Positions 25,802-35,425 of a DNA stretch of 42,549 nt are shown here, in pieces. Every line of letters starts with the position of its first letter. The first letter of the stretch is position 1. The position numbers were made by a program, and so were the translations under genes. Origin of the DNA: Burkholderiaceae bacterium (lineage in GTDB: Bacteria; Pseudomonadota; Gammaproteobacteria; Burkholderiales; Burkholderiaceae_D); the NCBI GenBank assembly GCA_019751755.1, contig JAIENA010000385.1, positions 1 through 42,549 on the forward strand, written 5' to 3'. The notes beneath the pieces were generated by a model, which worked only from the letters and a program-made list of their open reading frames with translations, ran no database searches and was not told where the DNA came from.

Positions 25802-27364
25802 ATGACTGCTACCCATAACACCCCCGGCTGGACCCTGAACCCCGGCAAAATCACGCTGACCGAACTGCGCGCCGCCTGGGCCGCTCACGCGCCGGTGGCG
25901 CTGGCGCCAGAAGCCTATGACGCGATCCGCGCCTCGGCCGCCGTGGTGGAAGCGATTGTCGCCAAGGGCGATGCCGCCTACGGCATCAACACCGGCTTCG
26001 GCTTGCTGGCGAAAACCCGCATTCCCGACAACAAGCTGGAACAATTGCAGCGCAACCTGATCCTGTCGCACTCGGTGGGCACCGGTGCGCTGATGTCGGA
26101 CGCCGTGGTGCGCCTGATTATGCTGATGAAAGTCGGCAGCCTGGCGCGCGGCGTGTCCGGCGTGCGTCCGCTGATCGTCGACACGCTGATCGCGCTGTAT
26201 AACGCCGGCATCGTGCCAGCCATTCCGTCCAAAGGATCGGTTGGCGCATCCGGCGACCTGGCGCCGCTGTCGCACATGACGCTGGCCATGCTGGGCGTGG
26301 GCGAGGTGCGCGTCAACGGCGAATTGATGCAGGCCGCCGATGCGCTGGCAGCGGCCGGCATCGCACCGGTGGTGCTGGCGGCCAAGGAAGGCCTGGCGCT
26401 GATCAATGGCACCCAGGCCTCGACCGCGCTGGCGCTGCACGGCCTGTTCATGGCCGAGCGCCTGCTGGAAGCGGGCATGGTGACGGGCGCGCTATCGCTG
26501 GACGCCGCCAAGGGTTCCGATTCGCCGTTCGACGCCCGCATCCACGAAGTGCGCGGCCAGCCGGGCCAGATCGCCGCCGCCGGCATTTACCGCCAACTGG
26601 TCGCCAACAGCGCGATTCGCGCTTCGCACCTGGTGGGGGACGAACGGGTGCAAGACCCGTACTGCCTGCGTTGCCAGCCGCAAGTGATGGGCGCCTGCTG
26701 GGACTTGATCGCCAACGCCGGCCGCACCCTGCTGATCGAAGCCAATGCCGTGACCGACAACCCATTGCTGTTTACCAACGATGCCGGTGACGCCGTGGTG
26801 CTGTCGGGTGGTAACTTCCACGCGGAACCGGTGGCGTTCGCCGCCGATACGCTGGCGCTGGCAATCGCCGAAATCGGCAGCATTTCCGAGCGCCGCGTGT
26901 CGCTGCTGATCGACGCCACCCTGTCCGGCCTGCCGCCATTCCTGGTGCGTGAACCGGGCTTGAATTCCGGCTTCATGATTGCCCACGTGACGGCCGCCGC
27001 GCTGGCCTCGGAAAACAAGTCGATCGCCCATCCGGCCAGCGTCGACACCATCCCGACCTCGGCCAACCAGGAAGACCACGTCAGCATGGCCACCTTTGCC
27101 GCGCGCCGCCTGGAAGACATGGCGCAAAACACCGCCGCCATCGTCGCCATCGAGTTGCTGGCGGCGGCGCAGGGCATTGATTTCCACCGTCCGCTGAAAA
27201 CCTCGCCGCAACTGGAACACGTGCATGCGCAACTGCGCCAGCACGTGCCGTTCTACGACGCCGACCGTTTCTTCGCGCCGGACATCGAAGCGGCCAAGCA
27301 ACTGGTGCTGAAGGGCGAATTGAGCGCCACCTGCAAGAGCCTGTTCGCAACGCTGCACCCGTAA
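25802..27364 (+). CDS. hutH: Histidine ammonia-lyase
   Basis: A 520-residue histidase that removes ammonia from histidine to give urocanate, the first step and the source of the HutC inducer. The MIO cofactor triad Ala149-Ser150-Gly151 lies in [22 protein letters not shown] near residue 60 supplies the catalytic Tyr, and the later [10 protein letters not shown] and QEDHVSMA are typical. ATG 25802 is chosen because TAAGGA lies 6 nt upstream; ATG 25796 sits directly on that site. hutG begins 14 bp after the stop. Confidence 0.98.
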   Translation: MTATHNTPGWTLNPGKITLTELRAAWAAHAPVALAPEAYDAIRASAAVVEAIVAKGDAAYGINTGFGLLAKTRIPDNKLEQLQRNLILSHSVGTGALMSDAVVRLIMLMKVGSLARGVSGVRPLIVDTLIALYNAGIVPAIPSKGSVGASGDLAPLSHMTLAMLGVGEVRVNGELMQAADALAAAGIAPVVLAAKEGLALINGTQASTALALHGLFMAERLLEAGMVTGALSLDAAKGSDSPFDARIHEVRGQPGQIAAAGIYRQLVANSAIRASHLVGDERVQDPYCLRCQPQVMGACWDLIANAGRTLLIEANAVTDNPLLFTNDAGDAVVLSGGNFHAEPVAFAADTLALAIAEIGSISERRVSLLIDATLSGLPPFLVREPGLNSGFMIAHVTAAALASENKSIAHPASVDTIPTSANQEDHVSMATFAARRLEDMAQNTAAIVAIELLAAAQGIDFHRPLKTSPQLEHVHAQLRQHVPFYDADRFFAPDIEAAKQLVLKGELSATCKSLFATLHP

Positions 27365-27378
27365 AGAGCGAGCTTGCC

Positions 27379-28185
27379 ATGACCATGGATTTCCAGTTCT
27401 CGCCAGGAACACTGCCATTACTGGTGTCCATGCCCCATGTGGGCACGGACATCCCGGACGACATCGCGGCCACGTTGGCACCGGCCGCCAGCGTCAAGAC
27501 CGACACCGACTGGCATTTGGTGCGGCTGTATGATTTCCTTCAGGAAATGGGGGTGTCGGTGCTGTCGGCGCGCTGGTCGCGCTATGTGATTGACTTGAAC
27601 CGTCCGCCGGAAAACACGAATTTGTATCCGGGCCAGGATACCACCGGCCTGTGTCCGGTCGACACCTTTGGCCGCGAACCGCTTTACCCGGAAGGCGGCA
27701 CGCCGGATGAGGCCGAAGTGCAGCGCCGCCTGCGCTTGTACTGGCAGCCGTATCACGCGCAATTGCGCAGCGAGCTCGATCGTTTACAGGCGATCCACGG
27801 CAAGGTTGCGTTGTGGGATGCCCATTCGATCGCGTCGCATGTGCCGCGTTTCTTTGAAGGCAAGTTGCCGGACTTGAACTTCGGCACTGCTGATGGCGCC
27901 GCGTGCGACAGTGGCATGAGCGACGCGATCGCGGCCGTGGCGCGCCGCCACGGCGGCTATTCGGTGGTCGTCAATGGCCGTTTCAAGGGTGGCCATATCA
28001 CCCGCCATTACGGCCAACCGGCACAGCACGTGCACGCGATCCAGCTCGAAATGTGCCAGTCCACGTATATGGATGAAAGCGCGCCGTACGGCTACCGCGA
28101 AGACCTGGCGGGTGAAGTGCAGCCGTTGCTGAAGCAACTGGTGCAGGCGTGCGCCGGCTGGGCCGGCGGCAAGGTGGCGTCATGA
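27379..28185 (+). CDS. hutG: N-formylglutamate deformylase
   Basis: A 268-residue N-formylglutamate amidohydrolase. It converts N-formylglutamate to glutamate and formate, the last step of the five-step hut route. VSMPHVGTDIP, RYVIDLNRPPE, LWDAHSI and GHITRHYG are the conserved blocks, with His and Asp/Glu residues that bind the metal. It is unrelated to the arginase-like formiminoglutamase also named hutG in some bacteria. Its presence with hutF shows the deiminase-deformylase branch. The stop overlaps the hutF start (ATGA). A second ATG at 27385 is possible; the SD is weak for both. Confidence 0.95.
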   Translation: MTMDFQFSPGTLPLLVSMPHVGTDIPDDIAATLAPAASVKTDTDWHLVRLYDFLQEMGVSVLSARWSRYVIDLNRPPENTNLYPGQDTTGLCPVDTFGREPLYPEGGTPDEAEVQRRLRLYWQPYHAQLRSELDRLQAIHGKVALWDAHSIASHVPRFFEGKLPDLNFGTADGAACDSGMSDAIAAVARRHGGYSVVVNGRFKGGHITRHYGQPAQHVHAIQLEMCQSTYMDESAPYGYREDLAGEVQPLLKQLVQACAGWAGGKVAS

Positions 28186-29546
28186 GCGCGCTGTTCGCCA
28201 GTCAAGCGCTGCTGCCGTCGGGCTGGGCGCGTGACGTGTTGCTGCAGTGGGACGATGGCGGCGATTTGCTGGCCGTGACGCCGGACGCCATCAAACCGGC
28301 CGGCATTGAAAGCGCCGAATACGTGTTGCCGGGCATGGTCAACCTGCACTCGCACGCATTCCAGCGCGCGCTGTCCGGGTTGACTGAAATTGCCGGTGAT
28401 AGCCAGGACAGTTTCTGGACCTGGCGCGACCTGATGTACCGCTTTGCGCGCAATATCACGCCGGACCAGATGGAAGCCATCGCGGCCCAGTTGTATGCGG
28501 AATGCCTGCGTTATGGCTACACCTCGGTGTGCGAATTCCACTATGTGCACCGCGCGCCCGACGGCACCCGCTATCCGCGCGTGGCGCAGACGGCGGAAAG
28601 CGTCATCAGCGCCGCGCGCCACACCGGCATCGGCATCACCATGCTGCCGGTGCTGTATAACTGGTCCGGCTTTGGCGAAGCGCCGTTGAGCCCCCAGCAA
28701 AACCGTTTCAAGACCGATGCCGCCGATATTCTCGACATCATCGGCGCACTCGAACCCTTGCGTGGCGGGCAGGTCGAAGTGGGCGTCGCGCCACACTCGC
28801 TGCGGGCCGCGTCGGTGGCGCAAATCCGGGAAGTGGTGGCGGCGTTGCCACGGTCGCGCCCGATCCACATCCATATCGCCGAACAGCAGGGCGAAGTGCA
28901 GCAATCGCTCGCGTTCAGTAAACGCCGCCCGGTTGAATACCTGTATGATGAACTGCAAGTCGATACGCGCTGGTGCCTGGTGCATGCGACCCACCTGGTG
29001 GCATCGGAAGTGACGGCGATTGCCCGCAGCGGCGCCGTTGCCGGCATATGCCCGACCACCGAAGCCAATCTGGGCGACGGCCTGTTTCCGCTGGAGTCTT
29101 ACTTGGCGCAGGGCGGCGTGTTCGGCGTCGGTAGTGACAGCCATGTGTCGCAAAGCCCGGTGGAAGAATTGCGCTGGCTCGAATATGGCCAGCGGCTGCG
29201 CGAACAGCGCCGCAATATCGCCGTCTCGGGCGCCCAGCGCCACGTCGGCGAATTCTTGTGGCAGGGCGCGTTGCAGGGCGGGGCACAGGCGGCCGGACGC
29301 GCGGTTGGCGCATTGGCGGCGGGCAAGCGGGCCGACCTGATCGTGCTCGATGCCGACCACCCGAACTTGTATGGGCGCGCCGCGCACGAGGTGTTGGGCA
29401 GCCTGGTATTCAGTGGTAACGATAATCTGGTGAAAGACGTGATGGCCGGCGGCCAGTGGGTGGTGCGCGGCCAGCAGCACGTGGCGCAACAGGCCATCGC
29501 CGCGCGCTTCAGGCAGACCCTGGCCGAGCTGAGGGAGTACCGCTGA
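28182..29546 (+). CDS. hutF: Formimidoylglutamate deiminase
   Basis: A 454-residue amidohydrolase-superfamily enzyme that releases ammonia from N-formimidoyl-glutamate to give N-formylglutamate. The metal site NLHSHAFQRAL has His56 and His58; HIHIAEQ, VHATHL and GSDSHVSQSP supply the other ligands. These blocks fit HutF rather than guanine deaminase or ATZ-type hydrolases. ATG 28182 overlaps the hutG stop by 4 nt, with AAGGTGG upstream; a longer reading from 28149 is unlikely. Its own stop overlaps hutD by one base (TGATG), so hutG, hutF and hutD are translationally coupled. Confidence 0.96.
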   Translation: MSALFASQALLPSGWARDVLLQWDDGGDLLAVTPDAIKPAGIESAEYVLPGMVNLHSHAFQRALSGLTEIAGDSQDSFWTWRDLMYRFARNITPDQMEAIAAQLYAECLRYGYTSVCEFHYVHRAPDGTRYPRVAQTAESVISAARHTGIGITMLPVLYNWSGFGEAPLSPQQNRFKTDAADILDIIGALEPLRGGQVEVGVAPHSLRAASVAQIREVVAALPRSRPIHIHIAEQQGEVQQSLAFSKRRPVEYLYDELQVDTRWCLVHATHLVASEVTAIARSGAVAGICPTTEANLGDGLFPLESYLAQGGVFGVGSDSHVSQSPVEELRWLEYGQRLREQRRNIAVSGAQRHVGEFLWQGALQGGAQAAGRAVGALAAGKRADLIVLDADHPNLYGRAAHEVLGSLVFSGNDNLVKDVMAGGQWVVRGQQHVAQQAIAARFRQTLAELREYR

Positions 29547-30130
29547 TGAGCAAGCTGATCCAGTACGCAAGCCTGCATGCCACGCCGTGGAAAAACGGTG
29601 GCGGCAGCACCACCGAGATTGCCATCGCCCCGCAGGGCGCCACCTTTGCCGATTTCGATTGGCGCATCAGCCTGGCCACGATTGCCCAGAGCGGCCCATT
29701 TTCCACCTTTGCCGGCATTGACCGCACGCTGACGCTGGTGTCCGGCCCCGGCGTGGTGCTGGACGTCGGCAATGAACGGCAAGTGGCGCTCAGCGAGCGC
29801 GAACCGACCGTGGCGTTCCCGGGCGAAGCGCAGGTGATGGCGACGGTCGCTGCGGGTTCGACCACCGATTTCAACGTCATGACCCGGCGCGCCGCGTGCC
29901 GCCACCAACTCGAGCGGCGCGAGGTGCGCGATTTTTCCACGCTGGAACGGCGCAGCGGCGTCACCATCGTGTTCCTGGCCGAAGGCGAAAGCCTGTGCCT
30001 GGAAAGCAGCAAGGAGCGCATCGCCCTGGTGCGCTATGACGCGGTGATCCTGGATGATGAAGATGTGTGGACGCTCGAAGCGGGCCAGGCCACGGTGTTC
30101 ATTGTCGACATCATTGAACACAACGATTAA
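29546..30130 (+). CDS. hutD: HutD-family protein
   Basis: A 194-residue cupin-like protein. ATPWKNGGGSTTEIA near the N-terminus and WRISLATIAQSGPFS just after it are the HutD family hallmarks, and GIDRTLTLVSG follows. In Pseudomonas HutD is not catalytic; it limits hut expression, possibly by binding formylglutamate or another intermediate. The start overlaps the hutF stop by one base. A 91-bp inverted repeat element begins 11 bp after its stop and separates it from hutI. Confidence 0.93.
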   Translation: MSKLIQYASLHATPWKNGGGSTTEIAIAPQGATFADFDWRISLATIAQSGPFSTFAGIDRTLTLVSGPGVVLDVGNERQVALSEREPTVAFPGEAQVMATVAAGSTTDFNVMTRRAACRHQLERREVRDFSTLERRSGVTIVFLAEGESLCLESSKERIALVRYDAVILDDEDVWTLEAGQATVFIVDIIEHND

Positions 30131-30140
30131 ACCGTAAAAT

Positions 30141-30231
30141 CGTAGGGCGGATCAGCGCAGGACTCGGCGTCCCCCGTCATCCGCCATGTGCCGCAGCAAC
30201 GCACGCATGGCGGATTGCAATCCGCCCTACG
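30141..30231. repeat. REP-like inverted repeat element between hutD and hutI
   Basis: The 91-bp element is bounded by CGTAGGGCGGAT (30141-30152) and its perfect complement ATCCGCCCTACG (30220-30231). Inside, ATCCGCCATG (30179-30188) and CATGGCGGAT (30206-30215) form a second perfect inverted repeat. The nested symmetry is typical of dispersed REP/BIME-like or MITE-like elements. It lies within the hut transcript and could form an RNA structure that lowers hutI expression. Confidence 0.75.
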
Positions 30232-30253
30232 CATCCTGATAAAGCGAGAGAGC

Positions 30254-31459
30254 ATGGCACAGTGGGATTGGCTGGTGACGAACGTGCACCTGGCAACGAT
30301 GGTGGGGGGATATGGTGAACTGCGCGACGGCGCCATCGCCGTCAAGGATGGCCGCATTGCGTGGCTGGGCGCGGCAAGTGATGCCGATCCCGCGCAAGCG
30401 GCCCAGGTGCATGACGGCGGTGGCTGCTGGCTGACGCCGGGGCTGATCGATTGCCATACCCATCTCGTGCACGCGGGCAACCGCAGCGATGAATTCGAAG
30501 CGCGCCTCAATGGCGCGACCTATGAAGACATCGCCCGCGCCGGCGGCGGCATCATGTCGACCGTGCGCGCCACCCGCCAGGCGTCCGACGACGAATTGCT
30601 GGCGCAAAGCCTGCCGCGTGTGCGGGCGTTGCTGGCCGAAGGCGTCACCACGCTGGAAATCAAGTCCGGCTACGGTCTGACGCTGGAAGCGGAAGCGAAA
30701 ATGCTGCGCGTGGCGCGCCGCATCGGCCGCGAGTTGCCGGTCAACGTGGCCACCACCTTCCTCGGGGCACACGCGCTGCCGCCGGAATTCGCCGGCCGTG
30801 CCGATGATTACGTGGCCGAGGTGTGCAACATGATCGCGCCACTGGCGCAGCAGGGCCTGGTCGATGCGGTGGACGCGTTTTGCGAGCGCATCGGTTTTTC
30901 CCGCGCCCAGACGGAAAAAGTCTTCCAGGCGGCGGCCCGCCATGGCTTGCCCGTCAAATTGCATGCCGAACAATTGTCAGACCAGCAGGGCGCGCAGCTG
31001 GTGGCGCAATACAACGGTCTGTCGGCCGACCACCTCGAACACCTGACGCCGGACGGCATTGCCGCCATGGCGCAAGCCGGCACCGTGGCGGTGCTGCTGC
31101 CGGGCGCTTATTACTTCCTGCGCGACACCACGCCGCCGCCGGTGGCGGCCTTGCGCGCGGCCGGCGTGCCGATGGCGGTCGCCACCGATAACAACCCGGG
31201 CACCTCGCCCATGACGTCGCTGCTGCTGGCGCTGAACATGGTGTGCACCTTATGGCGATTGACGCCGCTCGAAGCGCTGGCCGGAGTCACCGTGCATGCG
31301 GCCCAAGCCCTGGGACGCCAGGCCGACATCGGCACTTTGGCCGTGGGCAAGCGCGCCGATTTCGCGCTGTGGAACATCGCGCGGCCGGCCGACCTGTCGT
31401 ATGCGATTGGCTTCAATCCGTGCCAGGGCGTGGTGTTCGGCGGGCGCCTGATGGAATAA
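30254..31459 (+). CDS. hutI: Imidazolonepropionase
   Basis: A 401-residue amidohydrolase that opens 4-imidazolone-5-propionate to formiminoglutamate, the third hut step. Metal-binding [12 protein letters not shown] holds His68 and His70; KLHAEQLSD and TDNNPGTSP supply the remaining ligands, and [13 protein letters not shown] is specific for HutI. ATG 30254 starts directly at the core; a longer reading from 30188 runs through the repeat element and is rejected. GAGAG precedes the ATG closely. It is the last hut gene; no histidine or urocanate permease follows in this window. Confidence 0.97.
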   Translation: MAQWDWLVTNVHLATMVGGYGELRDGAIAVKDGRIAWLGAASDADPAQAAQVHDGGGCWLTPGLIDCHTHLVHAGNRSDEFEARLNGATYEDIARAGGGIMSTVRATRQASDDELLAQSLPRVRALLAEGVTTLEIKSGYGLTLEAEAKMLRVARRIGRELPVNVATTFLGAHALPPEFAGRADDYVAEVCNMIAPLAQQGLVDAVDAFCERIGFSRAQTEKVFQAAARHGLPVKLHAEQLSDQQGAQLVAQYNGLSADHLEHLTPDGIAAMAQAGTVAVLLPGAYYFLRDTTPPPVAALRAAGVPMAVATDNNPGTSPMTSLLLALNMVCTLWRLTPLEALAGVTVHAAQALGRQADIGTLAVGKRADFALWNIARPADLSYAIGFNPCQGVVFGGRLME

Positions 31460-31554
31460 GGGGGGCGCGGATTGAGCAGACTGATTCCGCCGCAGTGCGC
31501 GTGCGATCGTGTACAGTATCAGCATCCCGTACCATCGCCCGCGTCAGAGTCATC

Positions 31555-34398
31555 ATGCGTCAGCCCGTCCTGAAAGCCGTCAGTGCCGCCCTCCTGTTTG
31601 CCCTGAGCGTCCAAGCTGCGGGCCAGAGTACGCCGGTTCCCCCCACGCCGACACCACCGCTCCCGACGCCGCCCACGCCGGCGCCGGAAGGCCCGGCCGC
31701 GCCGCAACCGGTGACGCCGGCGGCGCCTTCGGCTGCCACCATCGCCGCTGCCATGGCTGCCGCCGCGGCCCGCGCCACCGACCCGAACGCCGCCAAGCCC
31801 TTTGCCGACGTGATCAAAGGCGCCCAGCACCAGGCGGGCTTTATCCACCTGTACCAGAAAGACGAAAAAGTCTGGCTGGAACTGCGCCCGGAACATTTCG
31901 ACAAGCCCTTCTTTATGAGCGTGAACACCACCAAGGGGGTGGGGGAGCGCGGCATTTATGGCAGCCAGATGGGCCGCAGCGAAGTGGTGGTGCTGCGCAG
32001 GCTGGGCAACCTGGTGCAACTGATCGCGTTGAACACGGATTTCCGCGCCAAGCCCGGCAGCGCGCTGGGCACGGCGGTGTCGCAGGGTTTTTCCGACAGT
32101 TTATTGGCGCTGGCACCGGTGGCAAGCAGCCCGCATCCGCAAACCAAAGGCATCCTGGTGGAAGCCAATTTGCTGCTGTTCGGTGACATTCCGGCCTATT
32201 CGACGCAGCTCGAAGCGGCGTTTCGCATGCAGTACGCGATGGATGCGCGCAACAGCAGTTTTACCGGCATTCGCAGCGACGCGGGTATGACCGGTCTGGC
32301 CATCAATGCGCATTACTTTGTGCCGCGTGTGCCGGCCGCGCCGCTGGTCTACGTGCCGACCTATGTGCCACCGCCGTATTCGGTGCCGGACCCGCGCAGC
32401 CTGTTCCTGGGCCTGTACTACAGCTTCATGCCGTTGCCGGAAACCGCGATGCAGGGCCGCCTGGCCGATGACCGGCTGGGACACTTCGTCACCACCACCT
32501 ACGATTACACCGATGACGTCAAACCGTCGCTGTACACCCACGTGGTGAACCGCTGGCGGCTGGAAAAGGCCGATCCGTCGCTGGCGCTGTCGGAACCCAA
32601 GCAGCCGATTACCTATTGGCTGGACCGCAATATCCCCGAAAAATACCGCGAATCCGTGAAACAGGGCGTGCTGGCATGGAACGATGCGTTTGAACGCATC
32701 GGTTTCAAGAACGCCATCGTCGTCAAGCAGCAAGGACCGAACGATACCTTTGACACCATGGATGCGCGCCATGCGTCGGTGCGCTGGTATGTCGGCGCCG
32801 ATGCCGGGATGGCGATCGGACCGCGCCAGGTGGACCCGCGCAGCGGCGAGATCCTCGACGCCGACATCGCCATGTCCGACGTGTTTGCCCGCAGTGCGCG
32901 GCGCCAGGCCAGTGAGGATTTGCGTTGGAGCGGGGCGTTGTCGGCGTATGGCGCGGCGGCCGGCATGCCGCCGCTGGCCGGCGGCGCGGTTCCCGAGGGC
33001 CTGCCGGGCGTGGCCGCACCACTGCCGCCACCGGGACGCTTGCCGCAGGGCGCGCCTGCGCTCACATCGTACGGATCACACCGATCGCACGCATCGCATT
33101 GCGACTATGGCATGGAGTCGGCGCAGGAAATCGGCTTTGCGCTGGACTTGATGGAGGCGCGCGGCGAGTTCGACATGGACAGCCCGAAGGCCGAAGCGCT
33201 GGCGCAGGCCTATGTGAAGTCGGTCATCCTGCATGAAGTGGGGCATACGCTGGGCTTGCGCCACAACTTCCGCTCGTCGACCATCTATAGCCTGTTCCAG
33301 TTGCGCGACAAGGCTTTTACGGACCAGCATGGCATCAGCGGCTCCGTCATGGATTACACGCCGTTCAACCTGGCCATCAAAGGCGAGCAGCAGGGCGCCT
33401 ATGTGATGGACCGGCTCGGGCCTTACGATTATTGGGCCATCGAATACGCGTACAAGCCGATCTCGCCGGAACAGGAAAAAGAAGAATTGGCGCGTATCGC
33501 CAGCCGCTCGAATGAACCGTTGCTGGCGTTCGCCACCGACAATGAAGCCTATAACGGCATGTCCGACCCGGAAGTCAATTTGTTTGACCTGGGCAGTGAT
33601 CCGATGGCACATGCGCAAAAGCGGCTGATGATGTCGCGCGAATTGTGGGAGCGGGTCCAGGCGCGCCAGCTGAAACCGGGCGAAAGCTATGAATCGCTGC
33701 GCCGCAGTTTTGTGTTCGGCATCGACCAGTTTGCACGCTCGGTGCCGGTGATGGTCAAGTATGTGGGCGGCGTGGTGCACGTGCGCGACCACGCGGGATC
33801 GGGACGCACGCCATTCCAGCCGGTGCCGGCCACGCGCCAGCGGGAAGCACTGTCCCTGCTGACCAATCACCTGTTCAAGGCCGACAGCTTTACATTCTCG
33901 CCATCGCTGCTGAGCCGCCTGTCCGGCAACCAGATGATGTTCAGCTACCGCACCGACATTTCCATCAATTCGGTGGTGCTGTACCTGCAAACCATCGTGC
34001 TGGACCAACTGCTGTCCGATGCCGTCGCAGGACGCTTGCGTGACGCGCAGGAAAAACTCGACAACCCCAAGCTGGCGCTGTCGCTCGATGAGCTGTACCG
34101 CACCGTGCAAGCGGCGGTGTGGAGCGAGCTGAAAGTCGGCAAGGACATTCCCGGCATGCGCCGCGATTTGCAGCGCGAACATTTAAAACGCGTGACGGCC
34201 GCGCTGGTGCGCACCTCGCCCGCCATGCGCGCCGATGGCCGCAGCCTGCAGCGCCTGTACGCCCAACAATTGCAGCGCGATATCGAGCGCGCGATGGGTA
34301 ATGGCGCCTTGTCGCCGGAAGCCAAAGCGCACCTGGCGGAAAGCCATGAAACGCTCAGCCAGGCCCTGAAGGCGCCGATGCTGCGCCTGGGTCTCTGA
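31555..34398 (+). CDS. Exported zinc-dependent metalloprotease (DUF5117/DUF5118/DUF4953 type)
   Basis: A 947-residue protein. A signal peptide (to about 22) is followed by a Pro/Ala-rich linker (about 25-65). The large N-terminal domains come next (KPFADVIKGAQHQAGFIHLYQKDEKVWLEL begins the DUF5118/5117 part when read in sections), then the catalytic region. The extended zinc motif HEVGHTLGLRH is at 560-570 (HExxHxxGxxH, metzincin-like), followed by SVMDYTPFNLA, a Met-turn candidate. A long helical C-terminal region completes it. These proteins are common in proteobacteria and Bacteroidetes but poorly studied. ATG 31555 begins at the signal peptide; the frame is open upstream into hutI but has no start with a leader. 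The SD is weak. Confidence 0.85.
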   Translation: MRQPVLKAVSAALLFALSVQAAGQSTPVPPTPTPPLPTPPTPAPEGPAAPQPVTPAAPSAATIAAAMAAAAARATDPNAAKPFADVIKGAQHQAGFIHLYQKDEKVWLELRPEHFDKPFFMSVNTTKGVGERGIYGSQMGRSEVVVLRRLGNLVQLIALNTDFRAKPGSALGTAVSQGFSDSLLALAPVASSPHPQTKGILVEANLLLFGDIPAYSTQLEAAFRMQYAMDARNSSFTGIRSDAGMTGLAINAHYFVPRVPAAPLVYVPTYVPPPYSVPDPRSLFLGLYYSFMPLPETAMQGRLADDRLGHFVTTTYDYTDDVKPSLYTHVVNRWRLEKADPSLALSEPKQPITYWLDRNIPEKYRESVKQGVLAWNDAFERIGFKNAIVVKQQGPNDTFDTMDARHASVRWYVGADAGMAIGPRQVDPRSGEILDADIAMSDVFARSARRQASEDLRWSGALSAYGAAAGMPPLAGGAVPEGLPGVAAPLPPPGRLPQGAPALTSYGSHRSHASHCDYGMESAQEIGFALDLMEARGEFDMDSPKAEALAQAYVKSVILHEVGHTLGLRHNFRSSTIYSLFQLRDKAFTDQHGISGSVMDYTPFNLAIKGEQQGAYVMDRLGPYDYWAIEYAYKPISPEQEKEELARIASRSNEPLLAFATDNEAYNGMSDPEVNLFDLGSDPMAHAQKRLMMSRELWERVQARQLKPGESYESLRRSFVFGIDQFARSVPVMVKYVGGVVHVRDHAGSGRTPFQPVPATRQREALSLLTNHLFKADSFTFSPSLLSRLSGNQMMFSYRTDISINSVVLYLQTIVLDQLLSDAVAGRLRDAQEKLDNPKLALSLDELYRTVQAAVWSELKVGKDIPGMRRDLQREHLKRVTAALVRTSPAMRADGRSLQRLYAQQLQRDIERAMGNGALSPEAKAHLAESHETLSQALKAPMLRLGL

Positions 34399-34412
34399 CG
34401 GCGATTCCGTAG

Positions 34413-34456
34413 GCCGGATGCGCGGGGGCGCAGAGCTGCCTGGTGCGTCATCCGGC
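34413..34456. repeat. Short REP-like inverted repeat
   Basis: GCCGGATG (34413-34420) and CATCCGGC (34449-34456) are perfect complements with a 28-nt loop, in the 75-bp gap between the convergent metalloprotease and Anbu genes. The TAGGCCGGATG edge resembles REP elements. It differs in sequence from the 91-bp element in the hut operon. Confidence 0.6.
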
Positions 34457-34473
34457 AAGCGCCGGTCGGCGTC

Positions 34474-35349
34474 CTATTGCTGGCCGTCGCGGAATTGCTG
34501 GGCCAGCGTCTGCAGCGGCACGGCCGGTTGCGTGCCGGGTTCCAGCGTGGACGGCAGTGGCGCGCGCATCGGCTGGCTGCGCGCGTTGGCCGACGACAGC
34601 ACATTGCCGGTGGTGTCCGACGCGGCATTCCACACGGGGGCGTCTATCCCTTCGAAAATCGATTTCAGTTGCTGGCCCCAGGTGCGGCGGATCATGCGGA
34701 AATACTGGTTGTCTTCATCGATGGTGGCGAACTGCGTGACCGCCAGCGCATTGTTTTCATACACCAGCAAATCCAGTGGCAAGCCCACCGAGACATTCGA
34801 GCGCAAGGTCGAATCCATGGAAATGAGCGCGCACTTGGCCGCCTCGTCGAGCGGCGTGGACGGACTCACCACGCGGTCGATAATCGGTTTGCCATATTTG
34901 GCTTCGCCGATCTGGAAATAGGACGCCTGATTATGCGACTCGATGAAGTTGCCGGCCGAATAAACCTGGAACAGCCGGCACGGTTCGCCCCGCACCTGGC
35001 CGCCAAAGATCATGCCGACATTGAAATCAATCCCGAACTCCGCCAGCGCCTTGGCGTCGCGCGCATGCACCAGCCGCACCACTTCGCCGACGATGCGGGC
35101 CGCTTCATACATGCCGGGCGCGGTCCAGATGGTAAAGCCGCTGGTCCCGACGTGGCTGCCCAGCAGTTCTCGGATCGACTGTGAAATCGACAGGTTCCCC
35201 GCGGTCATCAACACCATCATCCGTTCGCCCGGATGTTCATATACCTGCATTTTTCGCGCCGTGCTGACCTGGTCCACGCCGGCATTGGTGCGCGAATCGC
35301 TGAGGAAGACCAGGCCCGCGTCGAGCCGCATTGCTACGCAATAAGTCAT
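34474..35349 (-). CDS. Anbu, proteasome-like (20S beta-type) peptidase
   Basis: A 291-residue Ntn-hydrolase of the Anbu branch of the proteasome family. It opens MTYCVAMRLDAGLVFLSDSRTNAG: Thr2 becomes the nucleophile after removal of Met, and the Asp in SDSRT and Lys33 (ARKM) complete the site. Anbu forms open, lock-washer-like rings. The core ends near residue 245; the last 45 or so residues are a Pro/Ser-rich tail, longer than usual. It is the last gene of the ATP-grasp/alpha-E/Anbu group. The transglutaminase expected just upstream is missing. Function is unproven; a tagging-and-trimming pathway for proteins or peptides has been proposed for this gene set. Confidence 0.9.
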   Translation of the reverse strand: MTYCVAMRLDAGLVFLSDSRTNAGVDQVSTARKMQVYEHPGERMMVLMTAGNLSISQSIRELLGSHVGTSGFTIWTAPGMYEAARIVGEVVRLVHARDAKALAEFGIDFNVGMIFGGQVRGEPCRLFQVYSAGNFIESHNQASYFQIGEAKYGKPIIDRVVSPSTPLDEAAKCALISMDSTLRSNVSVGLPLDLLVYENNALAVTQFATIDEDNQYFRMIRRTWGQQLKSIFEGIDAPVWNAASDTTGNVLSSANARSQPMRAPLPSTLEPGTQPAVPLQTLAQQFRDGQQ

Positions 35350-35425
35350 TGTTTTCGTTCTTACGGGGAAACCCCGATTTTATCACCTGGCTTTGGTGCG
35401 CTATTGCACCGCCACCAGCACTGTG

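Noticed and set aside
24074-26440. A 788-codon open frame on the minus strand opposite hutU and hutH
   Set aside because: It is rich in His, Gln, Arg and Gly with no domain signature and lies exactly antisense to two certain enzymes; GC-rich codon use leaves such frames open by chance. Similar long frames opposite rho, the hybrid kinase, hutF and the metalloprotease were dropped for the same reason.
35364-35376. CGGGG-AAA-CCCCG hairpin upstream of Anbu
   Set aside because: A 5-bp stem 15 nt before the start codon; too short to call a terminator or regulatory structure with confidence.
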